Shown: piece after piece, positions 44,167 to 53,837 of the stretch
Numbering within the stretch: position 1 is the stretch's first letter
Layout: each line of letters begins with the position of its first letter
Assembly: GCF_001413955.1 (NCBI RefSeq)
Contig: NZ_LCTZ01000002.1
Coordinates: forward strand, 2,962,501-3,026,500
From: Flagellimonas eckloniae
GTDB lineage: Bacteria > Bacteroidota > Bacteroidia > Flavobacteriales > Flavobacteriaceae
DNA: 64,000 nucleotides
Direction of reading: 5' to 3'
Position numbers and translations under genes: made by a program
The notes under the pieces: generated by a model
Database searches by the model: none
What the model saw: the letters and a program-made list of their open reading frames with translations, nothing else
Told to the model about the DNA's origin: nothing

Positions 44167-46569
44167 TGGAGAAGCATTAAAAAACAGCCTTTTTTAAATG
44201 CCCTTAATACGTTTGGTTTGGCTATTGGTATAGCAGGGACACTTTTGATCTGCCTCTATATTTATGATGAGTTAAGCTATGATAAGATGTTTGCCGATGC
44301 TGAAAGAATTCATAGAATCAATGTGGATATGAAGTTTGGGGGGCCGGACAGACAAGTATCTCAAGTTTCGGGACCCATGGCGGAAGCGGTGTTGAATGAT
44401 ATTCCCCAAGTTGAAAGTGCCGTAAGGTTTAGGCCCTGGGGAACATCCTCTTTAAACAAAACAACCGAAACAAATTTGGTTTTGGAAGACAGAACAGCCT
44501 TTGCGGATAGCACACTGATAACCGTGTTTGGTTTGAATATGATCTATGGAAATCCAAACAAAGCACTTACGGAACCAAATACATTGATTCTTACCAAAAC
44601 GGCTGCCGAGAAACACTTTCCTATAATAAATGCCATTGGGCAAAAATTGATTCTGAATGAAGGAAACACCTACACCATAACTGGAATCATTGAAGATCTG
44701 CCCAACAACTCTTTTTTGGCAGATTATTCAGTGTTTATGTCAATGGCGAGCCATGTAGACAACTATATTAACTGGGGAAGCCATAATTACAATACCTTCA
44801 TAAAATTAAAGCAAAACACAACGGCTAGCGATATTGCCGAACCTTTGGCAGGCATGATGGAACGTTATTTAATGCCCTATGCCCAACAGTTTTTTCCTGG
44901 AATTACCAAGGAGCAGTTTGAAGCTTCCGGCAATTATGTCAACTATTCCACGATTCCATTGACGGATATGCATTTGTATTCCCACAGAGAGCAGGATATG
45001 GGGGTAAACGGAGATATCAACAATATTTATATCCTGGGGTGCATCGCACTTTTCCTGATTCTACTGGCCAGTATCAACTACATGAACCTGTCTACAGCAT
45101 ATTCATTAAAAAGGGCTAAAGAGGTAGGCATTCGAAAGACATTGGGGTCGAACAAAAATTCGTTGGTAAAACAGTTTTTGACCGAATCGGGCTTGATCAC
45201 TTTTGGGGCCATGCTCATCGCAATAGTATTGGCCATAATTGCTTTGCCCTTCTTCAATCAGTTGGGCGATAAATCAATCAGTGTCCCACTTTCCAATCCT
45301 TTTTTTTGGATGGTCTTGATTTTGTCAGCTGCCTTGTTGGCTCTTTTATCAGGTAGTTATCCTGCCTTTTTTATGTCAAAGTTTAAACCTGTTAAAGTGT
45401 TGAAGGGCGGGGGTGAGAACAGCACTGGTGGCTCAAAACTTAGAAAAGCACTGGTTATTTTTCAATTTGCCGTCTCGGTCTTTTTGATTGTTGGGACTTT
45501 GGTAGTATCCAATCAATTGCAGTTTATGCAAAACAAAGATCTTGGCTATAGTAAAGATCAAGTGTTGCTGGTAAACAATATGAATAGATTGAATGACCAA
45601 GTGGACTCTTTTAAAGAGGAGGTTATGCAATTGGCACAAGTTTCAAGCGCCTCCCTTAGCGCTTATGTTCCCACGCCTTCATATAGAAGTGATTCCTCCT
45701 ATTTCTTGGAAGATAAATTGGAACAAGAATCAGCAATCAACATGCAAGGGTGGCAGGTCGATTTTGATTATATGGAAACTTTAGACCTGACTCTTTTGTC
45801 GGGGAGGACTTTTGATTCAAATATCACTACAGACTCCACGGCTGTGATTATTAATGAATCTGCTTTAAAAGTGACCGGACTTGATCAAAAGGCTGTATTG
45901 GGAAAACGTATTTTCAATGGTATAGGAGAAGATGATATTTCTGAGTTCACGGTGATCGGGGTAGTTAAGAATTTTCATTTTGAAACCATGCGTCACGAGG
46001 TTCGCCCACTTTCATTGCAAATAGGAAGAAGCACGGGGAACCTGATTGTAAAACTTAAATCGGGCAATTTCACAAATACCATTTCACAAATACAACAATT
46101 GTGGGACACTAGGTCACCAAGCTTGCCATTTGACTATCAATTTATGGACGAGTCTTTCAACGAGGTCTATGAAAACGAAAGACGATTGGGAGATATTTTC
46201 ATCATATTTACGTCGCTTTCTATTTTTATTGCCTGTCTAGGACTCTTTGGATTGGCTGCATTTAATGCCCAGAAACGAATTAAGGAAATAGGGGTTAGAA
46301 AAGTGTTGGGGGCCACAATCGGTCAAATAACCTATAGATTATCGTTTGACTTTTTAAAACTGGTATTTATCGCCATTACTATTGCATTGCCGGTGGGTTG
46401 GTTCGCTATGAACAAATGGCTCGAAGATTTCTCCTATAGAGTAGAGATAAAATGGTGGGTTCTGGTATCAGCAGCAGTCTTGGCTATTTTAATTTCACTA
46501 CTTACTGTAAGTTATCAGAGCATAAAGGCGGCCATTGTAAATCCAGTGAAAAGTCTTAAAACGGAATAG
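44140..46569 (+). CDS. FtsX/MacB-type permease 8 of 11
   Basis: 809 residues. It begins MFKNQLKIAWRSIKKQPFLN, sharing nine codons with permease 6. Coupling motifs are ASINYMNLSTAYSLKRAKEV with GIRKTLGS, and AQKRIKEIGVRKVLGATIGQ. The first periplasmic domain contains VDMKFGGPDRQVSQVSGPMA; the second, VVKNFHFETMRHEVRPLSLQ. The tail is NPVKSLKTE. Outside the shared start it is clearly different from permease 6, so only the junction was copied or converted. Permease 9 follows after 31 bases. Confidence 0.94.
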   Translation: MFKNQLKIAWRSIKKQPFLNALNTFGLAIGIAGTLLICLYIYDELSYDKMFADAERIHRINVDMKFGGPDRQVSQVSGPMAEAVLNDIPQVESAVRFRPWGTSSLNKTTETNLVLEDRTAFADSTLITVFGLNMIYGNPNKALTEPNTLILTKTAAEKHFPIINAIGQKLILNEGNTYTITGIIEDLPNNSFLADYSVFMSMASHVDNYINWGSHNYNTFIKLKQNTTASDIAEPLAGMMERYLMPYAQQFFPGITKEQFEASGNYVNYSTIPLTDMHLYSHREQDMGVNGDINNIYILGCIALFLILLASINYMNLSTAYSLKRAKEVGIRKTLGSNKNSLVKQFLTESGLITFGAMLIAIVLAIIALPFFNQLGDKSISVPLSNPFFWMVLILSAALLALLSGSYPAFFMSKFKPVKVLKGGGENSTGGSKLRKALVIFQFAVSVFLIVGTLVVSNQLQFMQNKDLGYSKDQVLLVNNMNRLNDQVDSFKEEVMQLAQVSSASLSAYVPTPSYRSDSSYFLEDKLEQESAINMQGWQVDFDYMETLDLTLLSGRTFDSNITTDSTAVIINESALKVTGLDQKAVLGKRIFNGIGEDDISEFTVIGVVKNFHFETMRHEVRPLSLQIGRSTGNLIVKLKSGNFTNTISQIQQLWDTRSPSLPFDYQFMDESFNEVYENERRLGDIFIIFTSLSIFIACLGLFGLAAFNAQKRIKEIGVRKVLGATIGQITYRLSFDFLKLVFIAITIALPVGWFAMNKWLEDFSYRVEIKWWVLVSAAVLAILISLLTVSYQSIKAAIVNPVKSLKTE

Positions 46570-46600
46570 TCAATTATTATCTAATTAAAGAATCATCATC

Positions 46601-49015
46601 ATGGTAAAGAATCATTTTAGAACAGCCTGGAGAAGCCTCCTAAAGAATAAAATATTTGCCGGTTTAAACATTATTGGGCTGTCAGTTGCTTTTGCTATTG
46701 CCATTCTGCTATCCATGGCCGGTTTTTTTGACCTATCGTATGATAAGTTCCATACCAACTCCAAAGATATTTATAAGGTGTACTCCATGTGGCAGAATCC
46801 CAAAGGCTCCCAAGTAAGCGTAAGCCATTCTGTACCGTTAATGCCCACTATCATGGGTGAAGTACCGGGGATAAAAAAAGCCACCCGCCATTTACAGCAA
46901 GAAGCCGTACTTACGTATGGGGAAAAAGAAATTAATATGGATGCCATTTGGGTGGATGCCGATTTCTTTACGATGTTCACCTTTCCCGCTATTAAGGGAA
47001 AAATGGATAATCCCTTGGAAAAGCAGTCGGACATCGTCATTACGGAAAAAACGGCAAAAATGTTGTTCGGAGATGAAGAGGCCATAGGCAAAACAGTGCA
47101 AATTCTAATCAATGGAAAAGACCATCCTTTTACTGTAGGAACTGTGGTCGAGAACAATCCATCACAGAGTACACTGGATTTTGAAGTTGCTGTACGGTTT
47201 GAAAAAGAAGCACATTATTTAGAAAATAAAGATGAATGGGGCGCGAGGTATCACGATATATATGTGCAATTGGTTAAAGACGTTGCTCCAAGCCAATTTG
47301 ATGTGGCAACACGTTCACTGGTGAATCACAATTTTAAAGAACGAATCGATAATGCTAAGCGAGATGGCGCCCAGCCTGATGCGGACGGCCTTTTCTATAA
47401 GTTTGAACTTTTGCCATTCTTGGATGAAAATTTTACGACTTTCCGAAATGGATATGTAGAAGTCAGCCGTAGCAATACCTATTTGGTGTTGGGCGTTGCT
47501 TTTTTGATTCTTTTTATAGCCTGTGTCAACTTTGTTAATATGAGCATTGCCAGAAGTGGAGAACGCCTAAAAGAGATAGGTATGCGAAAAACACTTGGGG
47601 CAAAACGCAAACAACTATTTTTTCAGTTTTGGACAGAAAGTTTACTTGTTTTCTTTTTCTCCATAAGTATCGGCCTGCTCATAAGCATGTTGTTGATTGA
47701 TGATTTTAAAACCATTTTTAGGACTGATGTCTCCTTTGGATTGATTTTATCACCGGTTATAATCTTACTTTTTCTGTTGAGCATACTCATGATAACCTTA
47801 ATTGTAGGAGGGTATCCTGCATTGCTTTTGAGTAAACTGGGCACTATTCAATCTTTAAAAGGAAAACTAGATGTCTCCGGTAAAAATAGGGTTCGGGATG
47901 CCTTAATGGTTTTACAGTTTGGGATAGCCATTTTAATGATAACGGGAACATTGGTACTGCATAGTCAGTTAGATTTTATGCGCAACAAAGATCTTGGTTT
48001 TAATAAAGAGCAAGTACTCTCTTTTCCATTGGATGGAAAAAAGAATAGCTATGACGCTTTGGAACTAATGCGCAACGAATTGGCGGGCAATCCGGATATT
48101 TTGGAAATATCTGGAGCCGATAATAATTTGGGCTACGGGAAAGATGGTAGTGTTTCCAGTAGTATGTTCGGTTTTGAATACAAGAACAGGGTAATCAATA
48201 CCAACTATCTCACGGTTGATTATGATTATGTGGAAACCTTGGATTTGAAACTCGTAGCAGGCAGGAACTTTAGTAGGGAATTTGAAAGTGATAGGTCAGG
48301 AGCAGTGATCAACGAAGCCATGGCAAAAGAGTTTGGGGAAAAAGACCCATTAACGGCATATATTAGCTTTAGTGATTCATTGCGTTTTCCGGTAATAGGG
48401 GTGGTCAAAGATTACCACTTCGAAAACTTGGATAAGACCATAGCACCTATTACCATGATGATGAGCCGTGATGATGATCTTTATTATGCCTATGTGAAAG
48501 TAGCACCGGCTAATCTGGCAAAATCCTATGAAGCTATTAAAAATGCGTGGGCACGGGTCTCGCCCAACTCAAAATTCCTAGGTTCATTTTTAGATGAGAA
48601 TATTGACCGGACCTTTAGAAAAGAAAAGCGAATGACCACTATGATTACCAGTGGTGCCGTTCTGGCAATTGCGTTGAGTTGTATTGGTCTGTTTGCTATT
48701 TCGTTACTAATTGTAAATCAGCGCACCAAGGAGATAGGGGTTAGAAAAGTAATAGGCGCAAGCGTATCGAACATTACTTTTTTATTGACCAAGGATTTCT
48801 TGAAATTAGTTGGAATATCATTTTTGATTGCTTCGCCAATAGCATGGTGGTTTATGAAAGAATGGTTAAAGAATTATCCGTTTAAAATTGACCTTAGTCC
48901 CTTGTTTTTTGTCACGGCGGGCTTGCTGGCCGGCATTATTGCTTTATTTACGGTTGGCAGCAGAACTATTAGGGCGGCAAAGCAAAACCCAATAAAGAGT
49001 CTGAGAACAGAGTAA
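46601..49015 (+). CDS. FtsX/MacB-type permease 9 of 11
   Basis: 804 residues. Coupling motifs are ACVNFVNMSIARSGERLKEI with GMRKTLGA, and NQRTKEIGVRKVIGASVSNI. It departs from the array in its periplasmic parts: the first domain has VYSMWQNPKGSQVSVSHSVP and a long central insertion with LVNHNFKERIDNAKRDGAQP (about 240-265), and the second is short on aromatic residues. The usual SGSYPAL is IVGGYPALLLSKLG. The tail is QNPIKSLRTE. It is preceded by ATCATCATC directly at the start codon. Confidence 0.93.
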   Translation: MVKNHFRTAWRSLLKNKIFAGLNIIGLSVAFAIAILLSMAGFFDLSYDKFHTNSKDIYKVYSMWQNPKGSQVSVSHSVPLMPTIMGEVPGIKKATRHLQQEAVLTYGEKEINMDAIWVDADFFTMFTFPAIKGKMDNPLEKQSDIVITEKTAKMLFGDEEAIGKTVQILINGKDHPFTVGTVVENNPSQSTLDFEVAVRFEKEAHYLENKDEWGARYHDIYVQLVKDVAPSQFDVATRSLVNHNFKERIDNAKRDGAQPDADGLFYKFELLPFLDENFTTFRNGYVEVSRSNTYLVLGVAFLILFIACVNFVNMSIARSGERLKEIGMRKTLGAKRKQLFFQFWTESLLVFFFSISIGLLISMLLIDDFKTIFRTDVSFGLILSPVIILLFLLSILMITLIVGGYPALLLSKLGTIQSLKGKLDVSGKNRVRDALMVLQFGIAILMITGTLVLHSQLDFMRNKDLGFNKEQVLSFPLDGKKNSYDALELMRNELAGNPDILEISGADNNLGYGKDGSVSSSMFGFEYKNRVINTNYLTVDYDYVETLDLKLVAGRNFSREFESDRSGAVINEAMAKEFGEKDPLTAYISFSDSLRFPVIGVVKDYHFENLDKTIAPITMMMSRDDDLYYAYVKVAPANLAKSYEAIKNAWARVSPNSKFLGSFLDENIDRTFRKEKRMTTMITSGAVLAIALSCIGLFAISLLIVNQRTKEIGVRKVIGASVSNITFLLTKDFLKLVGISFLIASPIAWWFMKEWLKNYPFKIDLSPLFFVTAGLLAGIIALFTVGSRTIRAAKQNPIKSLRTE

Positions 49016-49026
49016 AAATCAACATC

Positions 49027-51453
49027 ATGTATAAGCTTTTTTTTAAGATTGCCACCAGATTTCTATTGAAGAACAAACTATATTCCTTTATCAATATTTT
49101 TGGTTTGGCCATTGGCGTGGCATCTTTTGTATTGATTATGCTGTATGTAAATTATGAACGTAGCTATGATAAGTTTGAGGGCTCAGAAAATGTTTATAGA
49201 CCTTACATGGATTATTTGGAGGGAGACACATTTGCCCCTGGTGATGCCATGACCTATAACCTTTCGGGACCAACCTTAAAAGAGAAGTTTCCAGAGGTGC
49301 TGGATTACGTTCGGTTCTATTATTTTGAAAAGCTAACTTTTAAAGTTGGTGACAGAATATTGGAACAACCCTTGGGGTCATTATCTGACGCATCCTATTT
49401 TGATATTTTCAATTATCCCCTATTGAAAGGGAATAAAGAGGTAGTTCTTGCAGAACCTTATTCTATTGTCCTTTCAAAATCATTTGCGAAAAAGCTTTTT
49501 GGTAATGAAGATCCTTTGCAAAAAACGATTTCTGCCTTTCGAGATGGTCGTGAAGCGGTATTAACCGTCACTGGCGTAATGGAAGACGTTCCCAAAACGG
49601 CTCATTATAGAAATTCTTTTTTAATTTCTTACGAGACGGAGAAAACATGGACAGATTGGGGTCCAAGTGCTCATGAGCTCAACTGGAATATGAATAATTA
49701 TTATACCTATATTAAGGTAGCTCCAAATACTAATGCTGCACTTCTGCGTCAAAAAATAATTGATAGTGATATTGAAGAAGACACAGAAGAACGTCACAAT
49801 ATTGAGGCTATTGAAAGTATTCATTTATATTCTAACAAGCCTTACGAAGTATCAGCAAATGGTAGCGTTACACGCATAAAGTTTTTGTCGGCTATAGCAT
49901 TTATTATTCTTATTCTTTCTTGGTTAAATTATGTAAACCTTTCTACAACAAAATCTATGGAGAGGGCAAAGGAGGCAGGAATACGAAAAGTTGCTGGAGC
50001 AAAAAAATCGCAATTAATTATCCAATCTTTAGTAGAGTCGGTTTTGCTCAATTTTATTGCCATGGCAATAGCCCTGACTATAGTTTTAATTTTGTTGCCC
50101 ATTTATAATAATATTACGGGTACAGACCTTAGCCTTACTTTAAAAAGTCTTTTCGGTTTCTTGCCCTATTTCGCTTTCATTCTTTTAGGCATTATAGTAG
50201 CAGGCCTTTACCCTGCACTTTTATTGAGTAGCTACTCGCCTGCCAAGGCACTAAAAGGAAAAATCAGAACCTCAACCCAAGGACTTACTATTAGAAAAGG
50301 ACTTATTGTCACACAATTTTTAGCTACTATAGTTTTATTGGTTGGCACCTTGGTAGTCACTAAGCAAATCAACTTTTTAGAAAGCCAGCCAATAGGAGCT
50401 GATATTAATCAAACTATTGCATTACGCGGCGAAGTAGTTACAAGTGAAGCAGATTCTTTGGTTGTAAATGATTTTAAGGTTTTAAAGGAAGAACTTAAGA
50501 CTTTACCTTTTGTAAACAAGACAGCAATTGCACAAACCTATCCTGGTGATAGTTTTGATAATCTTTCATCAACAAGAGGAATTAAATTGGCAGATGGACG
50601 AAGAGTAGATGATAAAATATTTTATAGCTATCACGCGCAGCCAAATTATTTTGACTTGATAGGATTTGAATTCTTGGCTGGAGGTACCTTTCTTCCATCA
50701 TCAGATTGGGAAGGCAATCAAGTTGTGGTCAATGAAACTTTCTTAAAGACTATGGGTATTTCATCTCCTGAAGAAATTATGAATAAAACTATTAGCTTCT
50801 GGGGGAACAATGATTGGAGGGTTTCAGGGGTGATTAAAGATTACTATCATTTTGGATTAAAAAGTCCCATGTTGCCCATAGTTATTCGTTATCAAAAAGA
50901 AGTAAGCAACCTTTTGGTAAAACTAGATTCTTCCGTTACCTCTACCGCTGGGTTTGGTTCAGCAATCAGTCAGATTGAAACTAGATGGAAAAAAGTGTTC
51001 CCACAGAGTACCTTCAACTATGCGTTTTTAGACCAAAAGTTCGAAGCCCAATATGAACAGGATAAGGCATTTAAATCAGCCTTTCAAATCTTTACTTTGC
51101 TTGCTATAATTATTGCATCAATGGGTCTTTTTGGGCTTACATCATACACTGTAGTGCAGCGAAAAAAAGAAATAGGAATACGAAAGGTAAATGGTGCTAG
51201 CATTACCCAGGTACTGACCCTATTGAACAAAGATTTTGTGAAATGGGTTGGCTTGGCATTTATTGCGGCGGTTCCCATCTCTTGGTACGCAATGAACCAA
51301 TGGCTGGAAGGCTTTACGTATAGAACAACACTCAGCTGGTGGATTTTTGCACTTGCCGGGGCCTCTGCATTGATCATTGCCCTATTCACAGTAAGTTGGC
51401 AAAGTTTTAAAGCGGCAATAGCCAACCCCGTGGAAAGTTTACGAACGGAATAA
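49027..51453 (+). CDS. FtsX/MacB-type permease 10 of 11
   Basis: 808 residues. The first coupling region reads ILSWLNYVNLSTTKSMERAK then AGIRKVAGA, lacking the ACINF Cys, and the second is QRKKEIGIRKVNGASITQVL, with Asn in place of the usual Leu. It starts MYKLFFKIATRFLLKNKLYS rather than with KIAWRN. The first periplasmic domain has FAPGDAMTYNLSGPTLKEKF; the second, IKDYYHFGLKSPMLPIVIRY. The tail is NPVESLRTE. Like permeases 1 and 4 it departs at motif positions but is otherwise complete. Confidence 0.93.
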   Translation: MYKLFFKIATRFLLKNKLYSFINIFGLAIGVASFVLIMLYVNYERSYDKFEGSENVYRPYMDYLEGDTFAPGDAMTYNLSGPTLKEKFPEVLDYVRFYYFEKLTFKVGDRILEQPLGSLSDASYFDIFNYPLLKGNKEVVLAEPYSIVLSKSFAKKLFGNEDPLQKTISAFRDGREAVLTVTGVMEDVPKTAHYRNSFLISYETEKTWTDWGPSAHELNWNMNNYYTYIKVAPNTNAALLRQKIIDSDIEEDTEERHNIEAIESIHLYSNKPYEVSANGSVTRIKFLSAIAFIILILSWLNYVNLSTTKSMERAKEAGIRKVAGAKKSQLIIQSLVESVLLNFIAMAIALTIVLILLPIYNNITGTDLSLTLKSLFGFLPYFAFILLGIIVAGLYPALLLSSYSPAKALKGKIRTSTQGLTIRKGLIVTQFLATIVLLVGTLVVTKQINFLESQPIGADINQTIALRGEVVTSEADSLVVNDFKVLKEELKTLPFVNKTAIAQTYPGDSFDNLSSTRGIKLADGRRVDDKIFYSYHAQPNYFDLIGFEFLAGGTFLPSSDWEGNQVVVNETFLKTMGISSPEEIMNKTISFWGNNDWRVSGVIKDYYHFGLKSPMLPIVIRYQKEVSNLLVKLDSSVTSTAGFGSAISQIETRWKKVFPQSTFNYAFLDQKFEAQYEQDKAFKSAFQIFTLLAIIIASMGLFGLTSYTVVQRKKEIGIRKVNGASITQVLTLLNKDFVKWVGLAFIAAVPISWYAMNQWLEGFTYRTTLSWWIFALAGASALIIALFTVSWQSFKAAIANPVESLRTE

Positions 51454-51463
51454 AACAAAAATT

Positions 51464-53827
51464 ATGTTTAGAAACTATCTAAAAATCGCTTGGCGGAATC
51501 TAGCTCGAAACAAGAGTTTTTCACTACTTAATATTTTAGGCCTTTCCATTGGTTTGGCAGTGACCGCCCTTATTCTACTGTGGATCAATTTTGAACTTGG
51601 GTTTAATCAGTTTCACGAAAAGAAAGACCGTATTTATGAAGTATACAATAAGTACGAGATAGATGGTGAAATTTGGACATGGAATTCCACCCCAAAAATA
51701 ATGGCGGCAACAATAAAAAAGGATTATCCAGAGGTCGAAGCTGTTTCTAGATTTTTTTATGACAATACATTTCTCTTTTCCAAAAATGAAAAACGAATAA
51801 AATCTACGGGTACCATGGTGGATCCCGATTTTTTGAAGATGTTCAGTTTTCCTCTTGTGGAGGGAGACATTGAAACTGTTCTTGAAGATGTAAATTCTGT
51901 GGTCATCACCGAAGACTTTGCAAAAAAAATGTTTGGTAATGAGCCTGCCGTGGGAAAAATAGTTAAGGTAGACAATACAGATAGTTTTAAGGTTACGGGC
52001 ATTTTAAAAAATCTACCCCAAAATAGCGAATTCAATTTTGAATTTTTGATGCCTTGGAAGTATGTTAAGCAAAAGGGTTGGGATGATGAAAATTGGAGCA
52101 ACAATTCCGTTGCCACCTATGTATTGTTAAAAGAAGGCGTTAATTATACTGTATTTTCCAACAAAATCAAACCGTTACGAAAGTCTTATGATAAGGGCGC
52201 GCCAGATATGATAACCTTTCTTTATCCATACAATAGGTCACACCTGTATTCAGAATTTGATAACGGAGAGGAGATAGGTGGTCTTATTGATTTAATTCGA
52301 TTGTTTGGTATCATAGCAATTATAGTGTTAGTAATAGCATGTATCAACTTTATGAACTTGAGTACCGCCCGAAGCGAAAAAAGAGCTAAAGAGGTAGGTG
52401 TAAGAAAAGCGGTAGGCGCACAAAAAGGGGCTCTTATAAGTCAGTTTTTAGGGGAATCCATTTTAATTTCTTTTTTGTCCGCCTTGTTGGCATTGGCAAT
52501 CGTTTTAATAGTACTTCCCTCTTTTTCCGAACAAGTAGTAGGCAGAGAGCTTACTATAGAATGGGCCAATCCATGGTTTTGGATTGCAGCAATAAGCATA
52601 ATACTTATTACAGGGATTTTAGCGGGAAGTTATCCAGCCCTGTACCTATCCGCATTCAGACCGTCATCAGTTTTAAAGGGAACTTTCAATAAGAAAAATA
52701 CATTAATAACTCCAAGAAAAGTCTTGGTCATAGCACAATTTTCAATTGCAATTATATTGATTATAAGCACTTTAGTGGTTAAAAAACAAATCGGCATCGT
52801 TCAAGACCGTCAGTTGGGCTACAATAAAAACAACTTAGTCTATATTCAAATGGAAGGTGATATTGAAAAAAACTATGACCTTATTAAATCAGAGTTACTG
52901 GATTTAGGTGTTGCTTCCTCCATTTCAAAAACAAATTCTCCCATTACTGAAAGTTGGAGCAATTCGTGGAACGTTGGCTGGAAAGGAAAGGATGAAGAGA
53001 ACAAAACATTGGTGCATCGATTGGTAGCAGATGAGGCCGTGGTCAAGACCATGGGGTTGCAACTTGTTGAGGGCCGAGATTTTGATTTGAAAAAATATGC
53101 CACAGATTCAACCGCAGCAATACTCAACGAATCTGCAGTGTCGCTTATGGAACTAAAAAATCCGATAGGACAAACAATTAGAGACAATGGCACTGACTGG
53201 CATATTGTGGGTGTAGTAAAGGATTTTGTATTTAATTCCCCCTTTCAAAAGATAGAACCAATGGTCATTGAAGGGGCTAGGGCTTGGTTCAATGTTATAC
53301 ATATTAAATTTAACCTTGAAAGGAATATGTCTGATAATCTGGCTTTTACCAAAACCATTTTTAATAAGTACAACCCTGAATATCCGTTTAATTATGAATT
53401 TGTTGACGCCGATTATGCAGAAAAATTTGTTACTGAAGAACGGACCGAAAAACTAGCCAGTCTATTCAGTTTATTGACCATTTTGATTTCTTGTCTTGGA
53501 TTATTTGGATTGGCCAGCTATATGGCCGAAAATAGAATAAAGGAAATAGGTGTTCGGAAAGTATTAGGGGCCTCAGTAAGTGGGATTACTACATTACTTT
53601 CCAAGGATTTTTTAAAGCTGGTTCTAATTTCAATTGTGATAGCAATTCCTATTTCATGGTATGCAATGAACCAATGGCTTGAAGAATTTGATTTTAGGAT
53701 TGCCATTTCTTGGCAGATTTTTGCCCTCGCAGGCCTTCTTGCAATGGCAATTGCATTTCTAACTGTGAGTTATCAAGCAATCAAGGCGGCAAAATCTAAC
53801 CCAGTAAAAAGTTTGCGAACAGAATAA
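51464..53827 (+). CDS. FtsX/MacB-type permease 11 of 11
   Basis: 787 residues, the shortest copy, and closest in pattern to permease 5. Coupling motifs are ACINFMNLSTARSEKRAKEV with GVRKAVGA, and ENRIKEIGVRKVLGASVSGI. The first membrane segment continues into LLWINFELGFNQFHEKKDRI. The second periplasmic domain carries SPITESWSNSWNVGWKGKDE. Its start shares 23 identical bases (51476-51498) with permease 3, eight genes upstream. It lies ten bases before the second ATPase gene and may be that ATPase's main partner. Confidence 0.94.
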   Translation: MFRNYLKIAWRNLARNKSFSLLNILGLSIGLAVTALILLWINFELGFNQFHEKKDRIYEVYNKYEIDGEIWTWNSTPKIMAATIKKDYPEVEAVSRFFYDNTFLFSKNEKRIKSTGTMVDPDFLKMFSFPLVEGDIETVLEDVNSVVITEDFAKKMFGNEPAVGKIVKVDNTDSFKVTGILKNLPQNSEFNFEFLMPWKYVKQKGWDDENWSNNSVATYVLLKEGVNYTVFSNKIKPLRKSYDKGAPDMITFLYPYNRSHLYSEFDNGEEIGGLIDLIRLFGIIAIIVLVIACINFMNLSTARSEKRAKEVGVRKAVGAQKGALISQFLGESILISFLSALLALAIVLIVLPSFSEQVVGRELTIEWANPWFWIAAISIILITGILAGSYPALYLSAFRPSSVLKGTFNKKNTLITPRKVLVIAQFSIAIILIISTLVVKKQIGIVQDRQLGYNKNNLVYIQMEGDIEKNYDLIKSELLDLGVASSISKTNSPITESWSNSWNVGWKGKDEENKTLVHRLVADEAVVKTMGLQLVEGRDFDLKKYATDSTAAILNESAVSLMELKNPIGQTIRDNGTDWHIVGVVKDFVFNSPFQKIEPMVIEGARAWFNVIHIKFNLERNMSDNLAFTKTIFNKYNPEYPFNYEFVDADYAEKFVTEERTEKLASLFSLLTILISCLGLFGLASYMAENRIKEIGVRKVLGASVSGITTLLSKDFLKLVLISIVIAIPISWYAMNQWLEEFDFRIAISWQIFALAGLLAMAIAFLTVSYQAIKAAKSNPVKSLRTE

Positions 53828-53837
53828 ATTAAATATT

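Larger units (their letters stand above)
27021..53827 (+). other. Tandem array of eleven FtsX/MacB-type permease genes
   Basis: Eleven uninterrupted paralogous genes in one direction, 787-824 codons each, separated by 9-47 bases and without visible terminators. Each product starts with a MxKNxxKIAWRN-like amphipathic stretch and a membrane segment, has two MacB-type periplasmic domains, two copies of the KEIGIRKxxG coupling motif and ends in NPxKSLRxE or a close variant. Four membrane segments accompany each half (eight in all). A periplasmic ligand or substrate part differs strongly between copies while the coupling parts are conserved. The array is bracketed by two ATPase genes. Confidence 0.92.

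Noticed and set aside
26191..49026. Additional internal sigma-54 or TAnnTTTG promoters in the permease array spacers.
   Set aside because: The spacers (3-62 bases) were read individually; none contains a convincing -24/-12 or TTG/TAnnTTTG pair. TGGCAC words occur within coding sequence but lack a -12 GC at the right distance.
27021..53827. The eleven permeases might be fragments or frameshifted copies of fewer genes.
   Set aside because: Each has its own start, both periplasmic domains, both coupling motifs and a proper C-terminal tail, with lengths of 787-824 residues and short spacers.
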